From contig JAUPWK010000016.1 of the NCBI GenBank assembly GCA_030916555.1, forward strand, positions 1 to 13,393: a DNA stretch of 13,393 nucleotides, written 5' to 3'. Under the pieces are notes generated by a model that did no database searches, was not told the DNA's origin, and saw only the letters and a list, made by a program, of their open reading frames with translations. Below are positions 5,493-10,796 of this stretch, piece by piece; position 1 is the first letter of the stretch, and every line of letters begins with the position of its first letter. A program made the position numbers and the translations under genes. Source of the stretch: Patescibacteria group bacterium. GTDB taxonomy: Bacteria; Patescibacteriota; Patescibacteriia; UBA9934.

Positions 5493-6338
5493 GTGTTCTT
5501 TCACTTCTTTTCGTTCTTGACCTTCGTGCTCTGCGGCTCGGCCCAGGCCGACGACCGCTTCGACTCCGTCCACATGGACAAGCACTGCGGCCCAGTGCCG
5601 TGGGAGGCCTACCAGGTGGCCAAGTTCTCAAGCAGCGGCGAGAACCACCAGGAGGTGGGCGTCGGCGGTGAGGCCAACGTACTCACGCAGACCGGCAGCG
5701 GCAACGTGAGCGTGAAGAACGGCAAGACCTTCGAACACGACGGCGAGTCCGTGGCCCTGCCGATCAGCGGCGAGCAGTGGACCGCCATGTACCTGACGTA
5801 CATGTCGTGCGTCGTCCGGGTGAACAAGGGCGACGACGTGGGCGAGATGTGGAAGGATGCGCTCAAGGCCGGCGCGATCAAGAGCATGGACGACATCTCC
5901 GCGTTCATGCGCTCCGCCGGCACGCTCATGAACCCGTCCGCGGACGCGTGGTGGCGGGAGTTCAAAACGCTCATGAACAACGAATTCATGAACCAGAACG
6001 CGCAGCTCGAGGCCGTCGCGGGCAGCGTGGACAACCTCGAACAAGCGCAAGCGGATCAACAAGCTGCGCTCACCGCGCAAACCGAAGCGGCCAAGGCCAC
6101 GATGGTGCGTGTGGACATGCTCTACGTGGACGTTCGCGAACTGCGCGAGCACTACATCGAGCTCAAGTCCGCGTACGCGGCGCTCGAAGCCACCTTCAAC
6201 GACTTCAAGGCGCACGAGACCGAGCTCGACACCGAGATCGGTGAGCGCCTGAAGAAGCTCGAGAAGCAGATGGACGAGCTCCACGGAGTCGTCGAGATGC
6301 TCACCGAGAGCATCGAGACCAAGGCCGAGAACAGCTAG
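5493..6338 (+). CDS. Secreted protein with long C-terminal coiled coil
   Basis: 281 aa from the GTG at 5493, which has AGGAG 7 nt upstream. Residues 1-19 are a Phe-rich signal peptide ending GSAQA. The mature part has a Gly/Ser/Asn-rich, probably beta region (45-80: NHQEVGVGG, TQTGSGN), two Cys (32 and 106) that may pair, a central helical part (about 95-165), and a long heptad-type coiled coil from about 166 to 275, rich in Glu, Lys and Ala. There is no sorting signal, membrane anchor or lipobox, so it is exported and free or held by partners. I do not recognise the family. Nearly every codon ends in G or C. It has its own promoter, 5' hairpin and terminator. Confidence 0.75.
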   Translation: MFFHFFSFLTFVLCGSAQADDRFDSVHMDKHCGPVPWEAYQVAKFSSSGENHQEVGVGGEANVLTQTGSGNVSVKNGKTFEHDGESVALPISGEQWTAMYLTYMSCVVRVNKGDDVGEMWKDALKAGAIKSMDDISAFMRSAGTLMNPSADAWWREFKTLMNNEFMNQNAQLEAVAGSVDNLEQAQADQQAALTAQTEAAKATMVRVDMLYVDVRELREHYIELKSAYAALEATFNDFKAHETELDTEIGERLKKLEKQMDELHGVVEMLTESIETKAENS

Positions 6339-6351
6339 TACGGCCCCTCAT

Positions 6352-6404
6352 GACCGGGTTAGAGATTCCGCATCGCCGCGCGGAGTCTCCCCGGTCTTTA
6401 TTTG
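6352..6404 (+). terminator. Terminator of the secreted coiled-coil gene
   Basis: A two-part stem: outer GACCGGG/CCCGGTC (6352-6358 with 6390-6396) and inner 9-bp AGATTCCGC/GCGGAGTCT (6363-6371 with 6380-6388, one wobble), then TTTATTTG. It lies 13 nt after the stop codon. Confidence 0.85.
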
Positions 6405-6429
6405 TCTATAATTAAAATGAACCAAATAC

Positions 6430-6458
6430 TTGTAAGAAATGTCCGTATACATTAATCT
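6430..6458 (+). promoter_or_regulatory. Candidate promoter of the 106-aa gene (TTGTAA-N17-TAATCT)
   Basis: -35 TTGTAA (6430-6435), 17 nt, -10 TAATCT (6453-6458). It matches the TANTCT form of the other GC-rich units. A perfect TATAAT at 6407-6412 also exists but has no matching -35 box and overlaps the tail of the preceding terminator region. Confidence 0.55.
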
Positions 6459-6459
6459 C

Positions 6460-6491
6460 TTTCGGTAACTTGAAACTTTTGGAGTCCGAAA
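6460..6491 (+). promoter_or_regulatory. Leader inverted repeat TTTCGG/CCGAAA enclosing the ribosome-binding site
   Basis: Arms at 6460-6465 and 6486-6491 can pair, placing the Shine-Dalgarno GGAG (6481-6484) in the 20-nt loop and the A of the ATG in the stem. It could reduce initiation until opened. The stem is only 6 bp with three A-T pairs, so it may be weak, and the 5' arm needs a start site close to the -10. Confidence 0.35.
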
Positions 6492-6811
6492 TGAGTGCGT
6501 TCCCGACCGCCGAGGAAATCACCGCTCGACTGGCGGCAGAAGATGCAGCCAAAGTTGCCGCCATGCAACAAGAGGTCGACGCCTACCTGGAGCAAATCGC
6601 AACCCGCCTCAGAGCCGCGAACTGCAAGCCGATGCCCGATGGGTACTTCATGTTCACCGACTGCATGCCGCAGATTCTGTCGAACGATCGTGGCCGGCAA
6701 GTTGGTAGAGCATGGACCTACCTGAAGAATCGATTGCACATTGCCGGCTGGGAGCTCAAGCCTCCGGAAATGACGCACACCGACGCCTTGATCATTCGCG
6801 CTGTGCGCTGA
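6491..6811 (+). CDS. Uncharacterised 106-aa protein
   Basis: Start at the ATG at 6491, chosen for the GGAG 6 nt upstream; an in-frame ATG at 6470 lacks one. Residues 6-48 are predicted helical and rich in Ala, Glu and Gln (TAEEITARLAAEDAAKVAAM), then a compact mixed region with GYFMFTDCMPQI and WTYLKNRLHIAGWELKPPE, ending DALIIRAVR. No signal peptide or membrane segment, so cytoplasmic. I do not recognise the family. The gene lies 152 nt after the secreted coiled-coil gene on the same strand but has its own promoter and terminator. Codons are richer in G+C than those of msrA next door. It resembles small accessory or phage-type proteins only in size; that is not evidence of function. Confidence 0.7.
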   Translation: MSAFPTAEEITARLAAEDAAKVAAMQQEVDAYLEQIATRLRAANCKPMPDGYFMFTDCMPQILSNDRGRQVGRAWTYLKNRLHIAGWELKPPEMTHTDALIIRAVR

Positions 6812-6816
6812 ACTGA

Positions 6817-6853
6817 CGAGCAAGAAGCTAAACACTTCTTGCTCGATTTTTTT
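6817..6853 (+). terminator. Intrinsic terminator of the 106-aa gene
   Basis: An 11-bp perfect stem (6817-6827 with 6835-6845, loop CTAAACA), followed by ATTTTTTT. Its tail reaches the stop codon of the convergent msrA gene. On the minus strand the hairpin has no T-tract, so it serves the plus strand. Confidence 0.92.
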
Positions 6854-7337
6854 AGAGATAACTTTCAAAACGAATAAAGTGGCAAGTGTATCCGTCTGGA
6901 TTTTTCTGAAGATAATCTTGGTGATAGGTTTCTGCCGGCCAGAAGGTGGTCAGCGGTTCAAGTGTGGTAGCTACTGGCTTAGGCCAGCGACCTGACGCAT
7001 TTACCATTTCAATAAATCGTTCAGCTTCTGCCCTCTCAAATTCATCACTATAAAAAATCGCTGATCGGTAACTAGTACCAACATCATTTCCCTGTCGATT
7101 CAATGTCGTTGGATCATGAACACGAAAAAAGAAATCAAGTAGTGCTTGATAGGTAATTTTGGACGGGTCATATTCAATCTTGACCGCCTCGGCATGTCCC
7201 GGATGATTATCATAAGTCGGATTTGTCTTGTCTCCCCCGGTATATCCAACCTCAGTCCCAACCACGCCGTCGAGCTTTCGAATCAGCTCTTGCATGCCCC
7301 AAAAACATCCCCCAGCAAAAATTGCCGTTTTCGTCAT
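6852..7337 (-). CDS. msrA: Peptide-methionine (S)-S-oxide reductase
   Basis: 161 aa from the ATG at 7337. MsrA reduces the S-epimer of methionine sulfoxide in proteins or free methionine, using thioredoxin-type reductants, in the cytoplasm. The catalytic GCFWG motif (Cys11) follows the first strand. Other family landmarks are GVVGTEVGYTGG, YDNHPGHAEAV, VHDPTTLNRQGNDVGTSYRSAIFY and YHQDYLQKNPDGYTCHF, whose Cys is a candidate resolving residue. Length is normal for a stand-alone MsrA with no fused MsrB. The start was placed at 7337 because translation upstream gives a non-family extension, and a TATACT -10 ends 8 nt before it with no Shine-Dalgarno sequence. It sits between GC-rich units but is itself of resident composition. 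Confidence 0.95.
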   Translation of the reverse strand: MTKTAIFAGGCFWGMQELIRKLDGVVGTEVGYTGGDKTNPTYDNHPGHAEAVKIEYDPSKITYQALLDFFFRVHDPTTLNRQGNDVGTSYRSAIFYSDEFERAEAERFIEMVNASGRWPKPVATTLEPLTTFWPAETYHQDYLQKNPDGYTCHFIRFESYL

Positions 7338-7345
7338 AGACAAAA

Positions 7346-7351
7346 AGTATA
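7346..7351 (-). promoter_or_regulatory. -10 box TATACT of msrA
   Basis: TATACT on the minus strand, 8 nt before the ATG. The -35 position (7374-7369, TTCGTT) is poor and overlaps the terminator tail of the upstream 127-aa gene. It predicts a leaderless msrA mRNA. Confidence 0.5.
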
Positions 7352-7364
7352 GCTTAATCTTTTT

Positions 7365-7397
7365 AAAAAACGAACTCCCGCCGTGACAGGCGAGAGT
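7365..7397 (-). terminator. Intrinsic terminator of the 127-aa gene
   Basis: A 9-bp stem with one wobble (arms 7389-7397 and 7374-7382, 6-nt loop), then TTCGTTTTTT on the minus strand. Confidence 0.85.
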
Positions 7398-7406
7398 GTA
7401 GGACTT

Positions 7407-7420
7407 TGACATCGATGTCA
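7407..7420. other. 14-bp perfect palindrome TGACATCGATGTCA
   Basis: It lies between the stop codon and terminator of the 127-aa gene. As RNA it could form a 5-bp hairpin with a UCGA loop, occupying the same place as the post-stop hairpins of the two RCC1-like genes. As DNA it could bind a dimeric regulator. Confidence 0.45.
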
Positions 7421-7425
7421 GGGAT

Positions 7426-7809
7426 TCAGACGCACGCCTGCAGCATGTACTGGATCTGGTCGCAGAGAAAGTTGGGGATGTGGACGCCGTGGGGCTGTTT
7501 GGCCAAGTTCCCGGATTCGTGACCGTCCTCCTGGATGATCATATCGACACCGCTCAGGAGGAGCGTGCGGAAGTCCGCCGGAACGATGGCGTGGGGCAAG
7601 GCGGCGTGCAGACAGCGCAGCATCTCCTGCGTGTCACCGCACCAAGTCTCGGTAGTGATACCGATGGTATTCGATCTCCTGACCACGAGCTCCACGCGAC
7701 CATCCGGATCGTGACGCAACCCCCATTCGCTCAAGGAGTCGATCCTCCCCTCACCGTTCTTGTGAGTCTGGGTAAAAGTGAACTGAAAGGTTCCATCGGC
7801 CACAGACAT
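7426..7809 (-). CDS. Uncharacterised 127-aa protein
   Basis: The ATG at 7809 has GGAG 5 nt upstream. The first 55 residues look like beta-strands (GTFQFTFTQTHKNG, WGLRHDPDGRVELVVRRS). The second half looks helical, with TQEMLRCLHAALPHAI and LCDQIQYMLQACV. There are four Cys, and no signal peptide or membrane segment. No family recognised. It is a single-gene unit between msrA and the TspO operon, with its own promoter (TTGACA, 17 nt, TAGTCT), leader hairpin and terminator, the same plan as the RCC1-like and coiled-coil units. Codons are more GC-rich than in msrA, though less extremely than in the RCC1-like genes. Cytoplasmic location is the default; the role is unknown. Confidence 0.72.
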   Translation of the reverse strand: MSVADGTFQFTFTQTHKNGEGRIDSLSEWGLRHDPDGRVELVVRRSNTIGITTETWCGDTQEMLRCLHAALPHAIVPADFRTLLLSGVDMIIQEDGHESGNLAKQPHGVHIPNFLCDQIQYMLQACV

Positions 7810-7821
7810 AGTGTCTCCAAT

Positions 7822-7836
7822 CCCGCACTATGCGAG
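7822..7836 (-). other. 5' leader hairpin CTCGCA/TGCGGG
   Basis: A 6-bp stem (one T-G wobble) with loop TAG, starting 5 nt after the -10 box and ending just before the Shine-Dalgarno sequence of the 127-aa gene. Its placement resembles the hairpin at 5463-5479. Confidence 0.4.
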
Positions 7837-7841
7837 CTACT

Positions 7842-7870
7842 AGACTATAACAAAAACACCGAATTGTCAA
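7842..7870 (-). promoter_or_regulatory. Promoter of the 127-aa gene (TTGACA-N17-TAGTCT)
   Basis: A perfect -35 TTGACA (7870-7865), 17 nt, TAGTCT (7847-7842). An overlapping extended -10, TGTTATAGT, would give a 15-nt spacer; both registers are possible. Confidence 0.72.
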
Positions 7871-7879
7871 GTATTAATT

Positions 7880-7905
7880 GATCGAGGTTTGTGCTCAATT
7901 CGATC
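7880..7905 (-). terminator. Possible weak terminator after the TspO operon
   Basis: Inverted repeat GATCGA/TCGATC (7880-7885 and 7900-7905) with a 14-nt loop, shortly after the stop codon at 7919. The following minus-strand sequence (ATTAATAC) is not a real T-tract. It includes the palindrome TTCGATCGAA (7899-7908). Confidence 0.25.
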
Positions 7906-7918
7906 GAAAATAAGAACA

Positions 7919-8443
7919 TTACATCTGACGGCTATCGTAGGCCCAATGCAATAAAGCCTGACGTTGGACGGGTCTACAGGAAAGATCACCCTTACGACAA
8001 TTTTTCTTGAGTTGTGCCACGTGTCGGGCTATGGCTTTCCAACGCTTAATCTGGCGATCATCTTCATCTGGCACACGCCTCCCAAGATAGTATCGACAAT
8101 ACCACTGGAACCAGCCCCTTGGATCATGCCTACGGTTAATCCAACCGTTATCTTGCCAAACCGCAAGTGGCTGACTGGCTTTCACCTTATAGAAATTTAT
8201 TGAAGCATCATGCTTCCCAGGCGACAATTTTGCCCGCGTAAACCACGACTTCGGAAACTCTTTACGACAATCTGTCATGTAACAACCGCCAAAAATACCA
8301 AGCGCCAACATTTCTCGGGGTGTAAGCTGCGGCCGAAAGTCATCTCGAAAATTTCGCCCGCTTGGCGCGGTGAGTACATATGTATAGCCATGCTGCATGT
8401 GGTCATGCACGGTCACTTGTTTTGGCCGCCGAAGCGCAGACAT
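7919..8443 (-). CDS. Conserved uncharacterised protein (RRxPDED...QIKRWKA type)
   Basis: 174 aa, basic and aromatic-rich, without a signal peptide. It contains HMQHGYTYVLTAPSGRNF, LTPREMLALGIFGGCYMTDC, DPRGWFQWYCRYYLGRR, DEDDRQIKRWKAIARHVAQ and QRQALLHWAYDSRQM. From memory these blocks match a widespread family annotated only as hypothetical in bacteria and some eukaryotes; I know no established function. Cys54/58 and the pair near 148/156 (NCRKGDLSC) could bind metal. The start lies 6 nt after the tspO stop codon, so it is the last gene of an LRR-tspO-this gene operon. The high density of Trp, Tyr and Arg is unusual and suggests a nucleic-acid-binding surface, which is inference. Confidence 0.8.
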   Translation of the reverse strand: MSALRRPKQVTVHDHMQHGYTYVLTAPSGRNFRDDFRPQLTPREMLALGIFGGCYMTDCRKEFPKSWFTRAKLSPGKHDASINFYKVKASQPLAVWQDNGWINRRHDPRGWFQWYCRYYLGRRVPDEDDRQIKRWKAIARHVAQLKKNCRKGDLSCRPVQRQALLHWAYDSRQM

Positions 8444-8449
8444 AGACGC

Positions 8450-8941
8450 TTAGGAATTCAGGATCCAGAAAGCGTAATTAAGGTACGTAGCAAAGGAGAC
8501 CCAACCCAAATACGGCAACAGGAGCCATGCGGCTGGCTTAGAAAATTTAGCAAAGAGTACTATTGTCATGGCAATGGCTAACCATAACAAGAAAATCACC
8601 GCAAGCGCCGCACCCGGACTGTGGAGTCCAAAGAAAGCCAATGACCAAAGAACGTTCACCATCAGCTGAAACGCAAACATACCGAGTGCCACGCGAACAT
8701 CTGGATTTTTCGTACCACGTCTCCAGATCAGCCAAACTGATACGCCCATGAGTGCAAACAGCGTGGTCCAAACTGGACCAAAGACCCAATTTGGAGGAGA
8801 AAGCTCTGGTCGCGTTAAGGTAGTGTACCAAGTAGGAATTGCTGAAGCAGTAAAGAGTGATCCAACAATGCCGGCAGCTTCACACGCTAAAATTGCAATG
8901 GCAATCTCCCCCGCCATTCTTAAATAAGAAGGTTTTTTCAT
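8450..8941 (-). CDS. tspO: TspO/MBR family membrane protein
   Basis: 163 aa with five hydrophobic segments, the fold of TspO (bacterial homologue of the mitochondrial translocator protein/peripheral benzodiazepine receptor), which binds tetrapyrroles and affects porphyrin and stress physiology. Family landmarks are WYTTLTRPELSPPNWVFGPVWT after helix 1, LMGVSVWLIW, FQLMVNVLWSLAFFG and PYLGWVSFATYLNYAFWILN at the end. Length is normal. The ATG overlaps the stop codon of the upstream LRR gene (ATGA), so translation is probably coupled. A role in tetrapyrrole sensing is doubtful in a CPR bacterium with little haem metabolism, making the ligand an open question. Confidence 0.95.
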   Translation of the reverse strand: MKKPSYLRMAGEIAIAILACEAAGIVGSLFTASAIPTWYTTLTRPELSPPNWVFGPVWTTLFALMGVSVWLIWRRGTKNPDVRVALGMFAFQLMVNVLWSLAFFGLHSPGAALAVIFLLWLAIAMTIVLFAKFSKPAAWLLLPYLGWVSFATYLNYAFWILNS

Positions 8942-9405
8942 AACTCATCAAAAAGAATTTCAGTTTCCGTAAGCGCTGATTGAATAAGCTTTAGATCTTG
9001 AAATGAGATATCATTACCGCGCAAGTCAAGGAAGACCAAGGCTTGCAAGTTACCAAGCTCTAACGGCAAACCGGTTAATTGGTTATACGATAAATCAAGA
9101 CGCTGCAATTCATGAAGCTGACCAATCTCAGCCGGAACACCCGTCATCTGATTATGACTCGCATCAAGCACCTGCAGTTCACGGAGCTGACGAATTTCAC
9201 CTGGTAAAGCCCCAGACAGTGCATTGTGAGACAGATCCAACTCAAGCAACTCAGTTTGCGTTAATACAAAATTCGGGATATTCGTAAGGCCGGTATCACT
9301 TAAATCAAGCTCGGTTTCTTGCTTAACCGCTCCTGCAACACAACCCGATCCTAGCGATACGCTAAAAAAGACGGTCATCATGATCAAACTCCAAGTTTTC
9401 AGCAT
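8938..9405 (-). CDS. Secreted or lipoprotein leucine-rich repeat protein
   Basis: 155 aa from the ATG at 9405; in-frame starts at 9417, 9459 and 9477 (GTG) are possible. Residues 1-26 form a signal sequence ending SLGSGCVAGA, either a poor lipobox (Cys22) or a signal peptidase I site (AGA). Five leucine-rich repeats of 22-24 residues follow, with consensus L-x-x-L-D-L-S-x-N-x-L-(T/S)-G-x-P-x-E-I-x-x-L: ELDLSDTGLTNIP, LELDLSHNALSGALP, QVLDASHNQMTGVP, QRLDLSYNQLTGLP and VFLDLRGNDIS. LRR solenoids bind proteins, so a cell-surface interaction role is likely. It is the first gene of an operon with tspO (4-nt overlap). Confidence 0.87.
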   Translation of the reverse strand: MLKTWSLIMMTVFFSVSLGSGCVAGAVKQETELDLSDTGLTNIPNFVLTQTELLELDLSHNALSGALPGEIRQLRELQVLDASHNQMTGVPAEIGQLHELQRLDLSYNQLTGLPLELGNLQALVFLDLRGNDISFQDLKLIQSALTETEILFDEL

Positions 9406-9522
9406 AGACTGCGCCATACACCGTTTAGCCTCAAAGAACAGACTAAGTATCTCATACATAAGGCACGCCTTCCCCACTCCCCGCTATCACTGCCGATCTT
9501 TGATCTCATTGTAACAATCTCT

Positions 9523-9954
9523 ATGCAAAAATCCCACTCCACCGTTGAAAAAATCACACAGTCCGTAGGCTCAGTACCATCACTCATTCTGCACACGCTC
9601 AGTTTTGGAACCGCGTTCCTGCTTGGAGCGTTCCATCTTGCCAACTGGGATAGCGTCCTCCTCATCCTCACCACCATCGTGTCGCTTGAAGCCATTTACC
9701 TGGCTATCTTCATTCAAATGTCCGTCAATCAAAACACAGCAAGTTTGCGTGAAGTTGAAGTTGACGTGGATGAGATTCAGGAAGACGTTGATGAGATTCA
9801 AAAAGATATCGATGCCATTGAACAAGACGTGGATGAAATTCAAGAGGATGAAGCCGAAGAGGAGGTGCGTGATGCTGAACACAAAAAAGCCCTCGACGGC
9901 ATCAGTCAGCGCCTGCATCAACTCCTAGAAGAGCTGGACGACCTCAAGAAGTAA
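9523..9954 (+). CDS. DUF1003-like membrane protein with acidic heptad coiled coil
   Basis: 143 aa. Residues 20-42 and 45-67 are two hydrophobic segments. The second, with LTTIVSLEAIYLAIFIQMSVNQN, resembles the conserved end of DUF1003 (LLT-x-x-SLEAI-x-L-x-x-F...N). Residues 73-108 are a run of near-perfect seven-residue repeats (VDVDEIQ EDVDEIQ KDIDAIE QDVDEIQ), very acidic, followed by a second helix ending LLEELDDLKK. This predicts a membrane-anchored, cytoplasmic coiled coil. The homology is to only part of DUF1003, so the call is cautious. It is divergent from the LRR-tspO operon across a short gap and convergent with the next gene, with no obvious terminator. Confidence 0.75.
   Translation: MQKSHSTVEKITQSVGSVPSLILHTLSFGTAFLLGAFHLANWDSVLLILTTIVSLEAIYLAIFIQMSVNQNTASLREVEVDVDEIQEDVDEIQKDIDAIEQDVDEIQEDEAEEEVRDAEHKKALDGISQRLHQLLEELDDLKK
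9769..9852 (+). repeat. Four degenerate 21-bp repeats coding heptads
   Basis: Units of about 21 bp of the form GA(T/C)GTTGATGAGATTCAG(G/A)AA are repeated in tandem within the coiled-coil gene, encoding (V/I)D(E/A)I(Q/E)xD. Differences are mostly in third codon positions. Copy number could vary by slippage or recombination. Confidence 0.6.
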
Positions 9955-9964
9955 TCGTTCACCC

Positions 9965-10282
9965 TTACATTTTCGCCATTGCCGCAGCAAATTCTTCTTC
10001 ACTCGCCTCTTCGCCATCAAGAAGTGCGAATGGATGCCGTTGCCAGTATGGCAAAGATTTCATGTTCTTTCGGGTGAGACGCTCAGCTAGTACCCGATCC
10101 CCATCCGCACAAGCTTCTGCAAAAAAATGAACTCCCCCCTCAAAAATAACTTCTGACGATTTAATCTGACCGTTCTCAGAATCAAATTTACACACGGCTC
10201 CATCCGGAGCCTGCATGCCAAAATCAGCTGCATGATCGCCAGTCAGTGGCATGCCGCACGTGATACAAGTAATATTTTCCAT
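9965..10282 (-). CDS. Degenerate zinc-ribbon domain protein
   Basis: 105 aa. It starts MENITCITCGMPLTGDHAADFG, the CxxCGMP opening of the 'putative zinc ribbon' family, which normally continues with an aspartate-glycine turn and YCxxC. Here Cys6 and Cys9 are kept and the third is Cys31, but the expected fourth ligand is Asp34 (VCKFD), so zinc binding may be altered or completed elsewhere (Cys58). The remaining part ends in an acidic helix (EEASEEEFAAAMAKM). No signal peptide. The ATG follows the DUF1801 stop codon after 2 nt, so both are cotranscribed. Family call is moderate; function is not established. Confidence 0.65.
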   Translation of the reverse strand: MENITCITCGMPLTGDHAADFGMQAPDGAVCKFDSENGQIKSSEVIFEGGVHFFAEACADGDRVLAERLTRKNMKSLPYWQRHPFALLDGEEASEEEFAAAMAKM

Positions 10283-10284
10283 AG

Positions 10285-10662
10285 CTAGTATATTTTACGT
10301 GTTTGAGCTTGAATTCTATACTTCACGATTTTCTTGATCAAGGTTTTTGGCAATGGCTTATCTAATGGAAACTGCACCGTACCCCGGGAGGTTTTGTATT
10401 TTTTCAGATCATCGGCAAACACCCGAATCGCTTCCGATCCAGGATAAAACCCGATGTGCTTTTCATAGCCACCAAAATGTACCAAGTTTCCGTTCAAGGT
10501 AAATGTCGGGATACCGTAACCAATCTTTTCTCCCGCCTCTGGAGCGAGAGCACGAATCATTGCCCGAAGCTCGTGGAGCTTAGCTTGTGCCACTCCTGGT
10601 GCCCGCGCGATGTACGCATCAACGCTTTTTGATGTTGTTTCTGATTTTTTCATAACTTTCAT
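10285..10662 (-). CDS. DUF1801 (YdhG-like) protein
   Basis: 125 aa from the ATG at 10662; a TTG at 10677 and an ATG at 10653 are alternatives. The whole length matches DUF1801: VDAYIARAPGVAQAKLHELRAMI, APEAGEKIGYGIPTFTLNG, LVHFGGYEKHIGFYPGSEAI, KKYKTSRGTVQFPLDKPLPKTLIKKIVKYR. The family includes Bacillus subtilis YdhG/Fra, a frataxin-like iron chaperone for iron-sulfur assembly, but most members are untested, so that role is only a possibility. Cytoplasmic. It is first in a two-gene unit with the zinc-ribbon gene. A second DUF1801 gene lies at 11591-11989 and is quite divergent. Confidence 0.92.
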   Translation of the reverse strand: MKVMKKSETTSKSVDAYIARAPGVAQAKLHELRAMIRALAPEAGEKIGYGIPTFTLNGNLVHFGGYEKHIGFYPGSEAIRVFADDLKKYKTSRGTVQFPLDKPLPKTLIKKIVKYRIQAQTRKIY

Positions 10663-10796
10663 CGGTTTTTTTGGCAATACTCAACCGTTGCTATTTATAC
10701 CACCATACACAACAACACAAAGGAATACCATTCCCCTCATGCTCAAATTCAGCTACACTAGAGGTAAATAACCTCCCGCCAATACGTTGCGTCCTT

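Noticed and set aside
5628..6284. Minus-strand frame opposite the secreted coiled-coil gene
   Set aside because: Leu/Val/Arg/His-rich antisense artefact; the plus-strand gene has promoter, ribosome-binding site, signal peptide and terminator.
6407..6412. Perfect TATAAT before the 106-aa gene
   Set aside because: No -35 box at usual spacing and it adjoins the preceding terminator tail; the TTGTAA-N17-TAATCT pair downstream fits better.
2019..7870. Integron cassette array or transposon
   Set aside because: No integrase, transposase, attC-like site, terminal inverted repeats or target duplications visible; units lie in both orientations with resident genes between them.
10761..10775. Small inverted repeat GAGGT-AAATA-ACCTC upstream of the SGNH hydrolase
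   Set aside because: Five-base arms are expected by chance and no promoter register supports an operator there.
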